DNA from: Bacteroidota bacterium | Lineage (GTDB): Bacteria; Bacteroidota; Bacteroidia; Chitinophagales; Chitinophagaceae | Length of the DNA: 18,545 nt | NCBI GenBank assembly: GCA_023429985.1 | Contig: JAEZCV010000172.1 | Coordinates: forward strand, 1 to 18,545 | Reading direction: 5' to 3' | Shown: piece after piece, positions 1 to 7,781 of the stretch | Layout of the letters: each line of letters begins with the position of its first letter | Numbering within the stretch: position 1 is the first letter of the stretch | Notes under the pieces: model-generated | What the model was told of the DNA's origin: nothing | Database searches by the model: none | Seen by the model: the letters and a program-made list of their open reading frames with translations, nothing else | Made by a program: the position numbers and the translations under genes

Positions 1-1274
1 GTATAATCAGGATTCAAAAAACTTTCATTGAAAATCCTTTCATTTTTGTTTTTGCCGGAATTAAAACTGGTGAATAGCCGGAGGGTTTCACCGGCTCTTT
101 TAGTTTTTATGCTATAACTAAAATTGATAGAAGGATTTGAAGTAAAACCTTCGCTGCTGATCAACCTTTTCCTTAGCCTGTATATTTCTTCAAAGCGGTT
201 CAGATTGAAATATTCAGTTTCATTTTCATTATTGAAATGATTACGGTTATAATTTATAACCAGGCTCAATTCCTGGAACTTATTTATGTCGTAGCGCAGG
301 TTGATCCTGAAATTAGGCCGCAGCGTTTTGTTTACATAATCGTTGGTGGTATTAAAATGATTTACTGAATCGGTAAAAATGTTTGCCCTCTTCGAATATC
401 CATTTCCTGCGAACTGGTTATAACCTGTTCCGGCTACAATGGAAAGATTAAACCCCTGTTTCCTGTAATTAAAACTTCCATTCAGCCCTGCCTGGTTGCG
501 CGTACCATACGTAAGGTTTACTCTTCCGCTGATGCCCACTATTCCCTTCCTTGTAACGATATTAATCACTCCTCCCTGCTCATTGGCATATTGGGGCGGA
601 GGGTTGGTCATCACTTCAATCTTTTCAATTGAACTGCCCGGCATCGATTCCAGGAGGTCCTGCAATTGCTGAAGATTCAATTCCACAGGCTTGTCATCAA
701 TAAGTATTCTTGGTTCCTTGCCTCTTACAGTAATATTCCCCGAAGCATCCTTGCTTACAAGCGGAACATTTTCCAGTAATTCACTGGCACTGCTGCCTGC
801 ACTTTGGGGCGATTCTGAGGCATTGAAAATGATGGTTCCTTCTTTAACTTCAATAAGGGGCTTTTCAACATATACGATCACTTCATCCATTACACCTGTT
901 GATGCTGCATGTAAAACCAGGTCGCTTAACATCAATTCCCGTCGTTCTTCCCTGATTTGAATGCTGTCTATTACCAGGGGCTGGTAAGCAATATGGGTTA
1001 TCCTGATTTTATAAATTCCAAATGGCAGTCCCTCGAAACTAAATACACCCGAAGATTTCGAAACAGAGGAATAATTAACCAGGCTGTCATTTATACTTTC
1101 AATTTTCAGGCTGGCACCTTCTACGGCCTTATACTTCCCGTCGAGCAAATTTCCGGAAAGCTTACCGGTTCCAGTTTGCTGGGCACTAATATTCTGATAT
1201 CCAAGTACCAGCAACAGGAAAACCATAATACGCATAAGCAAAGATAACTTCAAATTGTTCTTAAAATCTGTCAT
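1..1274 (-). CDS. TonB-dependent receptor / outer membrane beta-barrel family protein, N-terminal part (runs off left edge)
   Basis: Reading the minus strand from the ATG at 1274 gives 424 open codons without a stop down to base 1, so the 3' end lies outside the window. Seen: a hydrophobic signal peptide ending near residue 32 (LVLGYQNISAQ), a beta-sandwich carboxypeptidase-regulatory-like domain at about 35-120 (GVFSFEGLPFGIYKIRI), a plug-like domain at about 140-245 (SELLENVPLVSKDASGNITV, ILIDD, QGGVINIVTRKG), then alternating polar/hydrophobic strands typical of a barrel. In Bacteroidota such proteins take up ligands across the outer membrane with TonB energy; the ligand cannot be told. 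An alternative in-frame ATG at 1235 would give a shorter signal peptide. It diverges from miaB and has no SusD-like partner within the window. Confidence 0.85.
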   Translation of the reverse strand, partial: MTDFKNNLKLSLLMRIMVFLLLVLGYQNISAQQTGTGKLSGNLLDGKYKAVEGASLKIESINDSLVNYSSVSKSSGVFSFEGLPFGIYKIRITHIAYQPLVIDSIQIREERRELMLSDLVLHAASTGVMDEVIVYVEKPLIEVKEGTIIFNASESPQSAGSSASELLENVPLVSKDASGNITVRGKEPRILIDDKPVELNLQQLQDLLESMPGSSIEKIEVMTNPPPQYANEQGGVINIVTRKGIVGISGRVNLTYGTRNQAGLNGSFNYRKQGFNLSIVAGTGYNQFAGNGYSKRANIFTDSVNHFNTTNDYVNKTLRPNFRINLRYDINKFQELSLVINYNRNHFNNENETEYFNLNRFEEIYRLRKRLISSEGFTSNPSINFSYSIKTKRAGETLRLFTSFNSGKNKNERIFNESFLNPDY

Positions 1275-1301
1275 ACTGTCACATGCTCTGGTTCAAATGA
1301 T

Positions 1302-1309
1302 TATCTTTG
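1302..1309 (+). promoter_or_regulatory. Bacteroidota -7 element (TATCTTTG) upstream of miaB
   Basis: TATCTTTG fits the Bacteroidota -7 consensus TAnnTTTG. No good -33 TTTG lies about 20 nt upstream (TGTC sits at the expected place). Transcription would start around 1314-1316, leaving a short leader before the ATG at 1327. This favours ATG 1327 over the TTG at 1321. Confidence 0.4.
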
Positions 1310-1326
1310 CCGTTTAATTTTTGCTG

Positions 1327-2790
1327 ATGCAGGAAACCGTTCTACAACCAATAAACGAATTAAAACATAACGAAGCCAGGCAGGGTGAAGCCTTTGCTCC
1401 TTTTGCAGCAGACCCTAATTCCTATAAAAAGTACTTTTACATTGAAAGCTACGGCTGCCAGATGAATTTTGCCGATAGCGAAATAGTTGCTTCCATTTTA
1501 CAAGCCGACGGCTTTGGCGCTACCCGCAATGTTGAAGCTGCCGATCTCATCCTTTTAAACACCTGTTCAATCAGGGAAAAGGCTGAACAAACGGTAAGAA
1601 AACGTTTAACTGAATTTAAAAAACTTAAAAAAGCCAGGCCGCAAACCCTTGTAGGTGTTTTAGGCTGTATGGCTGAAAGGCTGAAATCGAAATTTTTGGA
1701 AGAAGAAAGGCTGGTTGATTTGGTGGTAGGTCCCGATGCTTATCGCACCCTGCCTAACCTGGTTGCAGAAGCAGGCGGCGGACAAAAAGGTGTGAATGTA
1801 TTGCTGAGCCGCGATGAAACTTATGCCGATATAGCCCCGGTGCGACTGAACTCTAATGGCATCACCGCATTTGTAAGTATCATGCGAGGCTGCAATAATA
1901 TGTGCAGTTTCTGTGTGGTGCCTTTTACAAGAGGCAGGGAAAGAAGCCGCGCCCCCGAAACCATCATCAGCGAATGCCAGGACCTGTTTAACAATGGTTA
2001 TAAAGAGGTAACCTTATTGGGACAAAATGTTGACAGTTATTTCTGGATGCCCGCAACTAACGATAACGCACATTCGGAAAATAAAACTGCTTACGGTGAA
2101 GTAGTGAATTTTGCTAAACTGCTTGAAATGGTAGCACTAATATCCCCTGACCTCAGGGTTCGGTTCTCCACTTCCCATCCAAAAGACATTACAGATGCCG
2201 TGTTGTTTACAATGGCTAAGTATGAAAACATATGTAAATACATACACCTTCCTCTGCAAAGCGGATCCACGCGTGTTCTTCAATTAATGAACCGCAGCTA
2301 TACGCGGGAATGGTATATGGCCAAGGTGAATCGCATCAGGGAAATCCTTCCCGACTGTGGAATAAGTTCAGATGTTATTGCCGGTTTTTGTACAGAAACA
2401 GAGGCAGAGCACCAGGAAACGCTATCTATGATGGAGTTTGCAAAATATGACCTTAGCTATATGTTCTTTTACAGCGAAAGACCGGGAACGCTTGCACAAA
2501 GAAGGTATCCCGATGATGTTCCGCTGGAAGTGAAAAAAAGAAGACTGCAGGAAATTGTTGATGTACAGAACAGGCTTTCGCATGTAAGCAACCAGCAGGA
2601 CCTTGGAAAAACTTTTAAAGTTTTGATTGAAGGAAATTCTAAAAAAAGTGAAGCCGACTGGATGGGAAGAACAAGTCAGAACAAAGTGATCGTATTTCCT
2701 AAAAAAAATACCGATCTGCAACCCGGAAACTATGCGAATGTGAAGGTTACCTCCTGCACACAGGCAACATTATTAGGTGAACTGGTTTAA
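1327..2790 (+). CDS. miaB: MiaB, tRNA-2-methylthio-N6-dimethylallyladenosine synthase
   Basis: Radical-SAM methylthiotransferase that adds the 2-methylthio group to i6A37 of tRNAs reading UNN codons. All three parts are visible (numbering from ATG 1327). The N-terminal UPF0004 domain has its three cluster cysteines at about 44, 80 and 114 (SYGCQMNFAD, NTCSIREKAEQ, VLGCMAERLK). The radical-SAM CxxxCxxC is CNNMCSFC at about 189-196, followed by VPFTRGRERSR, diagnostic of MiaB rather than RimO or MtaB. A C-terminal TRAM-like domain lies at about 420-480. Length of 487 aa is normal for Bacteroidota MiaB with its N-terminal extension. The TTG at 1321 is an alternative start, but ATG 1327 is preferred. 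The sigma-54 activator begins 9 nt after the stop, so the two are probably co-transcribed. Confidence 0.97.
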   Translation: MQETVLQPINELKHNEARQGEAFAPFAADPNSYKKYFYIESYGCQMNFADSEIVASILQADGFGATRNVEAADLILLNTCSIREKAEQTVRKRLTEFKKLKKARPQTLVGVLGCMAERLKSKFLEEERLVDLVVGPDAYRTLPNLVAEAGGGQKGVNVLLSRDETYADIAPVRLNSNGITAFVSIMRGCNNMCSFCVVPFTRGRERSRAPETIISECQDLFNNGYKEVTLLGQNVDSYFWMPATNDNAHSENKTAYGEVVNFAKLLEMVALISPDLRVRFSTSHPKDITDAVLFTMAKYENICKYIHLPLQSGSTRVLQLMNRSYTREWYMAKVNRIREILPDCGISSDVIAGFCTETEAEHQETLSMMEFAKYDLSYMFFYSERPGTLAQRRYPDDVPLEVKKRRLQEIVDVQNRLSHVSNQQDLGKTFKVLIEGNSKKSEADWMGRTSQNKVIVFPKKNTDLQPGNYANVKVTSCTQATLLGELV

Positions 2791-2799
2791 TTATTTTTC

Positions 2800-4032
2800 A
2801 TGGATCTACAGACAATTAAGAACAGGTTTGGAATCATTGGCAACTCGCCATCGCTCAATTATGCCTTACAGGTGGCCACACAGGTAGCCAATACAGATCT
2901 TACCGTTTTAATTTCAGGAGAAAGCGGCGTTGGTAAAGAAGCTTTCTCACACATCATACATGCACTTTCGGCCCGCAAGCATAATTCATTTATTGCTGTG
3001 AACTGTGGCGCCATACCGGAAGGAACCATAGATTCGGAATTGTTTGGCCATGAAAAAGGATCTTTTACCGGTGCGGTAGACAGTCGGAAAGGTTATTTCG
3101 AAACTGTAAACGGAGGAACTATTTTTCTTGATGAAATTGGGGAACTGCCCCTGGGCACGCAGGCAAGGTTATTAAGGGTGCTGGAATCGGGCGAATTTAT
3201 TCGTGTGGGTTCGTCAAAAGTTCAAAAGACCGATGTGCGCGTGATCGCGGCATCTAATAAAGACCTGCTTCACCTTGTTCAGCAAAATAAATTCAGGGAA
3301 GACCTGTATTACAGGTTAAATACTGTTCCCATTCGTGTTCCTTCACTAAGAGATCGAAAAGAAGATATTCCTCTCCTGTTCAGGAAATTTGTAATTGATT
3401 TTGCCGAAAGATATAAAACCACTCCTGTTCAACTCGACGATGAAGCACGTACAAAACTGATCAACTACAGCTTTCCGGGCAATGTAAGAGAATTAAAAAA
3501 TCTTGCAGAACAGATATCGGTACTGGCTTCAGATAAATCGGTTACTTTAAAAGAGCTGGATAGATTCCTCCCCGACAATCAAAATAATCGACTTCCGGTT
3601 CTGGCAGGAAGCAATGGAAAAGAAAGCCATGAATTCTCCAGCGAAAGAGACATTTTGTACAAACTTTTTTTCGACATGAAGCGGGATGTGACGGAATTAA
3701 AAAAGCTCTTTGTTGAAGTAATGCAGAATCCCAGCCTGGCCCACCAGGATCCAGGCTTTATGAAGGAGGTTAAAGAATTGCAAACACATGATTTGCCTTC
3801 TCCTGTTTTAGTATCTTCAAATGTTCCTAATCCGCAACCCGTAGTGGTCCACCACGATATTCACCATCATGAAGAAGTGGAAGAAAGCCTGAATATCATG
3901 GATAAGGAAAAAGAACTGATCATAAAGGCGCTGAAAAAACACAGGGGTAAAAGAAAGGATGCCGCCCTTGACCTTGGCATCAGCGAAAGAACGCTTTACC
4001 GCAAATTAAAGGAATACGACATCGATCAATAA
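2800..4032 (+). CDS. Sigma-54-dependent transcriptional activator (AAA+ / Fis-type HTH), no sensor domain
   Basis: Bacterial enhancer-binding protein that uses ATP hydrolysis to open sigma-54 promoters. The AAA+ domain begins almost at the N-terminus. Seen: Walker A GESGVGKE (about 40-47), the sigma-54 contact loop as GSFTGA (87-92, Ser for the usual Ala), Walker B GGTIFLDEIGE (105-115), and FPGNVRELKNL near 225. A linker of about 100 residues contains a His/acidic patch (DIHHHEEVEE). A Fis-type helix-turn-helix ends the protein (RKDAALDLGISERTLYRKLK). There is no receiver, GAF or PAS domain, so activity is presumably set by abundance, an unseen partner or the linker. Its TAA overlaps the next ATG by one base (TAATG), implying translational coupling to lptE. 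Target promoters are not known. Confidence 0.93.
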   Translation: MDLQTIKNRFGIIGNSPSLNYALQVATQVANTDLTVLISGESGVGKEAFSHIIHALSARKHNSFIAVNCGAIPEGTIDSELFGHEKGSFTGAVDSRKGYFETVNGGTIFLDEIGELPLGTQARLLRVLESGEFIRVGSSKVQKTDVRVIAASNKDLLHLVQQNKFREDLYYRLNTVPIRVPSLRDRKEDIPLLFRKFVIDFAERYKTTPVQLDDEARTKLINYSFPGNVRELKNLAEQISVLASDKSVTLKELDRFLPDNQNNRLPVLAGSNGKESHEFSSERDILYKLFFDMKRDVTELKKLFVEVMQNPSLAHQDPGFMKEVKELQTHDLPSPVLVSSNVPNPQPVVVHHDIHHHEEVEESLNIMDKEKELIIKALKKHRGKRKDAALDLGISERTLYRKLKEYDIDQ

Positions 4033-4565
4033 TGAACAAAACCATAATTACATCGCTTCTGCTGTTGATTATTTCCTCCATGTTCATTGGAACCGGAACG
4101 GGTTGCAAAATTTATAGTTTTAATGATGTGGGCACCATTCCTGACAGTGTTAAAACCGTCCGGATCAACTTTATAGAAAACCGGGCACCCTATGTTAATC
4201 CCCAATTAAGTCCGGCACTTACCGATCGTATTAAACAAAGAATAACCAGCCAAACGCGGCTTAGTAACACTTCCAGTGACAATGCTCATTGGGATATTGG
4301 CGGAACCATTACCGATTACTCCGTTATTACCACAGGTGTATCTGCAGCCGGAGGAAGGCAGCAGGAAACCATTAACAGGCTTACCGTTTCTGTTCGGATC
4401 ACCATATTCAAGCAGCTTGAAAATAAAACGGAAGAATTTGATGTGAGTCGCAGCTTCGACTTTAGTGCCAACCAATCGCTTCAAACGGCAGAAGCCAATC
4501 TACTCGACGACATGATTCGCAACCTCACCGACGAAATTTTCAACCGCATATTTTCCAATTGGTAG
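4032..4565 (+). CDS. lptE: LptE-family lipoprotein (LPS assembly)
   Basis: Likely outer-membrane lipoprotein that plugs and supports LptD during LPS export to the cell surface. Seen: a lipoprotein signal peptide with a hydrophobic core (SLLLLIISSMF) and a lipobox-like GTGC with the acylated Cys at 25. Then comes the family-typical region ENRAPYVNPQLSPALTDRIK followed by QRITSQTRL, a mixed alpha/beta body, and a C-terminal amphipathic helix (NLLDDMIRNLTDEIFNRIFS). Length of 177 aa is normal for Bacteroidota LptE. The start ATG overlaps the stop of the upstream activator by one base, so translation is probably coupled. The -3 lipobox residue is Gly rather than Leu, which is atypical but tolerated. 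The family call rests on the pattern after the Cys and on the conserved neighbourhood. Confidence 0.85.
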   Translation: MNKTIITSLLLLIISSMFIGTGTGCKIYSFNDVGTIPDSVKTVRINFIENRAPYVNPQLSPALTDRIKQRITSQTRLSNTSSDNAHWDIGGTITDYSVITTGVSAAGGRQQETINRLTVSVRITIFKQLENKTEEFDVSRSFDFSANQSLQTAEANLLDDMIRNLTDEIFNRIFSNW

Positions 4566-4577
4566 TAAATTGCCGCC

Positions 4578-5414
4578 ATGGGCAAAAGAATTCATACGCT
4601 GGCTCAGCATTTATTAGGGAAAGATTCTGTGGATCAATGCAGTCTTGAAGAAATTAGCGATTACGCAAATAAATATCCTTTTGTTGCCGCTGCCCAATTC
4701 CTGTTGCTGGAAAAATATAAAGGCGATGAACCGGCCTTCCTGGCTCAAAAGCAAAAAGCCATTTTATATTACCACGACCCGCTTAGCTTCCAGGAAATGA
4801 TTCATCCCGAGAGGTTTATCACGGAGTTAGAAGAAGTAAAGGAAGCTAACCCTGTTACACCCCCGGAAGATTTGGGAACCATCCCGGTTCAGGAGAAGAA
4901 AGAGAAGGAGAAAGAGAAAGAGAAAGAGGAAGAGGAAGATCAGGATGTAAAGCCACTTGCGTATATTCCGGCAACTACTTCAGTTTCGCTGGAATCGGTG
5001 GCCAAAGACTTTCGTTCAGAGGCTGCGCCGGCTAAGGAAAATGAAACCGCCCCTTCATTTGAACCTTTTCATACGGTAGATTATTTTGCTTCTCAGGGCA
5101 TAAAACTTTCCCAGGAAGATTTTTCAAAAGATAAATTCGGAAAGCAACTAAAGAGTTTTACCGAATGGCTGAAGACCATGAAAAGAATTCCGGCACCTGA
5201 AGGACCTCCGCCCGAAGTTGCTGAAACCAGGGTTACCAACCTTGCCGAAGATTCTATTCAGCAGGAAGATGTTTATACCGAAGCCATGGCAGAAGTCTGG
5301 ATTAAACAGGGAAATAAGTCGAAAGCCATAGAAGTTTATAACAAATTAAGTTTGATAAATCCCTCTAAAAAGACTTATTTTGCTGCTCAAATTGAAAATT
5401 TAAAGCGTTCCTAA
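4578..5414 (+). CDS. Conserved hypothetical protein with acidic/Lys-Glu linker and C-terminal TPR-like unit
   Basis: No enzymatic function can be assigned. Three parts are visible. An N-terminal helical segment (about 1-90, YANKYPFVAAAQFLLLEKY) comes first. A charged low-complexity linker (about 105-125) is built from Lys-Glu dipeptides encoded by an uninterrupted purine tract. The C-terminal region (about 225-278, EDVYTEAMAEVWIKQGNKSK) then resembles one tetratricopeptide-like hairpin. There is no signal peptide or membrane segment, so it is probably cytoplasmic. It begins 12 nt after lptE, and its stop abuts secG, so it belongs to the miaB-secG operon. Similar proteins occupy the same slot between lptE and secG in related genomes (from memory, not checked), which hints at an envelope or secretion role. 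Confidence 0.75.
   Translation: MGKRIHTLAQHLLGKDSVDQCSLEEISDYANKYPFVAAAQFLLLEKYKGDEPAFLAQKQKAILYYHDPLSFQEMIHPERFITELEEVKEANPVTPPEDLGTIPVQEKKEKEKEKEKEEEEDQDVKPLAYIPATTSVSLESVAKDFRSEAAPAKENETAPSFEPFHTVDYFASQGIKLSQEDFSKDKFGKQLKSFTEWLKTMKRIPAPEGPPPEVAETRVTNLAEDSIQQEDVYTEAMAEVWIKQGNKSKAIEVYNKLSLINPSKKTYFAAQIENLKRS
4891..4939 (+). repeat. 49-nt uninterrupted purine tract, GAGAAA-like hexamers, inside a coding region
   Basis: Every base from 4891 to 4939 is A or G. The tract is built from GAGAAA/GAAAGA-type units and encodes the alternating Lys-Glu stretch of the TPR-like protein. Unit length is a multiple of three, so slippage would change linker length without shifting the frame. Confidence 0.8.
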
Positions 5415-5774
5415 ATGTCCCTCTTATTTTTTATACTGATCATACTGGCCTGTGTAGTGTTAAGCCTTATTGTTTTAGTTCAAAACCCTAAAGGGGGTGG
5501 ACTGGCCGGAAGTCTCAGCGGCATCAGTAACCAGTTTATGGGCGTAAAACAAACCACCGATGTTCTGGAAAAAGGAACATGGTTATTTGCAGCTATCATT
5601 GGTGTTCTTTGCCTGCTTTCAACTATTTTTATTTCGGGTGGAACTACCAGTGTTGACAGGATTGATAATGTTACCAATGGACCATTGCCTGGTTCAGCTC
5701 CTGCCCAACAACCACAGTCAAATCCTAACAACGGAACTTTTCCCGGTGCGCAGCCAACACCAAACACACCTTAA
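5415..5774 (+). CDS. secG: SecG, preprotein translocase subunit
   Basis: Small inner-membrane partner of SecYE that assists protein translocation. Seen: a first membrane helix at about 2-22 (FFILIILACVVLSLIVLVQ), the SecG hallmark loop NPKGGGLAGSLSG, then TDVLEKGTWLFA leading into a second helix at about 53-73. A Pro/Gln/Asn-rich tail (AQQPQSNPNNG) follows, as is common in Bacteroidota SecG. Length of 119 aa fits the family. The ATG follows the preceding stop directly, so it ends the miaB operon; a terminator-like hairpin begins about 20 nt downstream. Confidence 0.95.
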   Translation: MSLLFFILIILACVVLSLIVLVQNPKGGGLAGSLSGISNQFMGVKQTTDVLEKGTWLFAAIIGVLCLLSTIFISGGTTSVDRIDNVTNGPLPGSAPAQQPQSNPNNGTFPGAQPTPNTP

Positions 5775-5794
5775 TAAAGAAATCTTTATAAAAC

Positions 5795-5823
5795 AAACCC
5801 TGTCCGCAAGACAGGGTTTTTTG
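5795..5823 (+). terminator. Intrinsic terminator after secG
   Basis: A perfect 10-bp stem (AAACCCTGTC / GACAGGGTTT) encloses the 5-nt loop CGCAA and is followed by an unbroken T run (5817-5822). It lies 20 nt after the secG stop and 16 nt before mltG, so it separates the miaB-secG operon from mltG. Confidence 0.85.
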
Positions 5824-5838
5824 TTAATTTGAACCCCT

Positions 5839-6855
5839 ATGAAAAAGATCCTTCTTGCTGTTTTTCTATTGATTTTGATTATCGGAGCTATTGGTGCATG
5901 GATGGTATTTGGGCCTGCTACAGGGTTTTCGGCGGATAAGGAAGTGCTTTATATCAGGACTGATGCTGCCACTAAAAAAGCTGTATTGGATTCTCTTAGG
6001 CAAAATAAGATCATTGGAAATGATTTCGCATTTAACCAGCTGGCAAATCGAGTAGATTACTGGAACAATATTAAACCGGGCAGGTATGAAATTGATAAAG
6101 GCACCAGTGCATTGAATATTGTAAGGATGCTTAAAAATGGAAGGCAGTCGCCACTTAATTTAACTATTACCAAGATCCGCACAAAAGAAGACCTGGCCAG
6201 GATAACAGGGAACAAATTCGAATTTGATTCTTTGGCCATGATCAGGTTTTTGTACAGTAACGATTCACTTGAAAAATACAACCGCGATACAACGCTTGCC
6301 ATGACCTTGGTACTGCCCGATACCTACACTTATTACTGGACCAGTTCTCCTGCTTCAGTTTTAAAAAAATTGTTTGATGAATCGGAAAAATTCTGGACAG
6401 ATGAAAGAAAAGCAAAGGCTGAAAAACTTGGACTCACGCCTGCATCTGCTTACATCGTGGCGTCCATTGTAGAAGAAGAAACCAACCATGGCCCGGAAAA
6501 ATCCACCATTGCAAGTGTATATATTAACCGGGTAAGAAAAGGAATTCCTTTGCAGGCAGATCCAACCGTAAAGTTTGCATTACGTGATTTTAGTCTTACC
6601 AGGATTTATCAAAAACATACAAAATTTCCTTCTCCCTATAATACTTATTATACCAAAGGCCTCCCTCCCGGACCCATCTGCACGCCTTCCAAAAAAACGA
6701 TAGATGCGGTGTTGAATGCACCGGAAACGGAATATATATTCTTTGTGGCCAGTCCAAAATTTGATGGTACGCATGACTTCAGCGTTAGTTATGAAGAGCA
6801 TCTTCAGAAAGCCCGGCTTTACCAGCAGGAATTAGACAGGCGTCAGATTCGTTAA
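5839..6855 (+). CDS. mltG: MltG, endolytic murein transglycosylase (YceG-like)
   Basis: Inner-membrane lytic transglycosylase that cuts nascent glycan strands and helps terminate peptidoglycan chains. Seen: one N-terminal membrane anchor (about 4-24, LLAVFLLILIIGAIGAWMVF), a LysM-like region with KPGRYEIDKGTSALNIVRML (about 79-98), and the YceG catalytic region. Key parts are ASIVEEETN with the likely catalytic Glu at 212, then IASVYINRVRKGIPLQADPT and KGLPPGPICTPS. Near the end, YIFFVASPKFDGTHDFS matches the family's C-terminal motif. Length of 338 aa is normal. The gene starts 16 nt after the secG terminator, so it presumably has its own promoter; TTAATTTG just upstream of the ATG is only a weak -7 candidate. 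Confidence 0.95.
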   Translation: MKKILLAVFLLILIIGAIGAWMVFGPATGFSADKEVLYIRTDAATKKAVLDSLRQNKIIGNDFAFNQLANRVDYWNNIKPGRYEIDKGTSALNIVRMLKNGRQSPLNLTITKIRTKEDLARITGNKFEFDSLAMIRFLYSNDSLEKYNRDTTLAMTLVLPDTYTYYWTSSPASVLKKLFDESEKFWTDERKAKAEKLGLTPASAYIVASIVEEETNHGPEKSTIASVYINRVRKGIPLQADPTVKFALRDFSLTRIYQKHTKFPSPYNTYYTKGLPPGPICTPSKKTIDAVLNAPETEYIFFVASPKFDGTHDFSVSYEEHLQKARLYQQELDRRQIR

Positions 6856-6921
6856 TAGAAGTTTGCAGGGATTTCCCTCAATACTTCCACGATGTAAACC
6901 CCATTAACCTATTTAACACAT

Positions 6922-6940
6922 AAATGGCGCTGAGCCATTT
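6922..6940 (+). terminator. Possible weak terminator hairpin after mltG
   Basis: A 7-bp perfect stem (AAATGGC / GCCATTT) with a 5-nt loop is followed by only a very short T run. It lies 67 nt after the mltG stop and about 50 nt before the redoxin start. It may be a weak terminator or a processing hairpin. Confidence 0.3.
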
Positions 6941-6991
6941 TGAATGGCAACCATAAATCCTGGATTTTATCGAAATTTGAAAAAAATACGC

Positions 6992-7591
6992 ATGAAAAAG
7001 ATCTTTTTACCGGCACTGACCGTTTTTACCCTTCTTTCCTTTACCACAATGAACGACCTTCCTATTGGTTCGAAGCTTCCCAAAGCAACTGTAAAAATGA
7101 TGGACATAAGTGGAAAAGAGATCAGTTTAAATGATGCAGTAAAGCAGAACGGGCTGCTGGTGATGTTCAGCTGCAATACCTGTCCTTATGTTGTAAAGAA
7201 CCAGGATAGAACCAAAGAGATCAGCACTTATGCGATCAGGAACAATATTGGTGTAATACTCATTAATTCAAATGAAGGCACGCGTAAAGGAGATGATTCA
7301 TTTGAAGCAATGAAAAAATATGCTAAAGACCAGGACTTCAAATGGTATTATACCGTTGATAAAAACTCAGAACTTGCCGATGCTTTTGGCGCCAACCGCA
7401 CGCCCGAAAATTTCTTATTTAATAAGGAAGGAATTCTTGTTTACCATGGTGCTATAGATGATAATCCCGGCGATGCTTCTTCTGTAAAAAGAAACCACCT
7501 TAAAGAAGCTATTAATGAAATGGTTGCCGGCAAAGATGTTAGTGTAAATACTACAAGGTCGGTGGGATGTACGATTAAGAGAGTAAAATAG
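6992..7591 (+). CDS. Exported thioredoxin-fold (redoxin) family protein
   Basis: Periplasmic thiol-redox protein of the AhpC/TSA-like redoxin group; substrate unknown. I chose the ATG at 6992 because it gives a clean signal peptide (MKKIFLPALTVFTLLSF); the longer frame from 6944 adds 16 residues that would bury it. The mature part has a thioredoxin fold with a CxxC active site, CNTCPYVVKNQ (Cys 61 and 64, preceded by LLVMFS). Then come GVILINSNEG, a segment with ANRTPENFLFNKEG that likely provides the cis-Pro loop, and HGAIDDNP. A third cysteine near the C-terminus (SVGCTIK) is typical of this subfamily. Length of 199 aa is normal. The frame ends exactly where the inverted part of the intergenic repeat begins. 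Confidence 0.88.
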   Translation: MKKIFLPALTVFTLLSFTTMNDLPIGSKLPKATVKMMDISGKEISLNDAVKQNGLLVMFSCNTCPYVVKNQDRTKEISTYAIRNNIGVILINSNEGTRKGDDSFEAMKKYAKDQDFKWYYTVDKNSELADAFGANRTPENFLFNKEGILVYHGAIDDNPGDASSVKRNHLKEAINEMVAGKDVSVNTTRSVGCTIKRVK

Positions 7592-7622
7592 TTTGGGCGT
7601 TTAGGCGTTTAGTTGTTGAGGC
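7591..7622 (-). repeat. Degenerate inverted copies of the CTAAACnn octamer
   Basis: On the plus strand this reads as about four 8-bp units beginning GTTTGGGC and GTTTAGGC, i.e. the octamer array at 7677-7764 in inverted orientation. GTTTAGTTGTT (7607-7617) has exact reverse complements inside the array, around 7704-7714 and 7728-7738, so the two sides can fold into long stems across a 54-nt spacer. Confidence 0.75.
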
Positions 7623-7676
7623 ATTCAGGAGGATTTCCAGGAAGATTTCAGTGATTATTGTAATAGTTGTAAATAG

Positions 7677-7764
7677 CTAAACGACTAAACAACTAAATAA
7701 CTAAACAACTAAACATCTAAACATCTAAACAACTAAACATCTAAACGACTAAACCTCTAAACCT
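7677..7764 (+). repeat. Tandem array of eleven 8-bp CTAAACnn units
   Basis: Eleven contiguous octamers stay perfectly in phase: CTAAAC followed by GA, AA, AT or CT; one copy is CTAAATAA. The array lies between two convergent genes (redoxin ending 7591, thioredoxin ending 7782), and its 3' side stops 17 nt before the latter's stop codon. A short relic of the same unit in the other orientation occurs at about 8899-8914 (GTTTTAGTCGTTTAGG). The pattern is a simple tandem repeat, not a CRISPR, because there are no spacers. Confidence 0.9.
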
Positions 7765-7781
7765 ACCTCCAAACATTTCCC

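Noticed and set aside
691..1247. Two plus-strand open frames (89 and 96 aa)
   Set aside because: They are antisense to the receptor gene, whose minus-strand frame is open throughout and has clear domain motifs.
5824..5831. TTAATTTG as a promoter -7 for mltG
   Set aside because: It misses the fixed A, lies only 7 nt before the ATG, and its -33 would fall within the secG terminator.
7677..7764. CRISPR array
   Set aside because: Units are 8 bp and contiguous with no spacers, and no cas-like gene is nearby.
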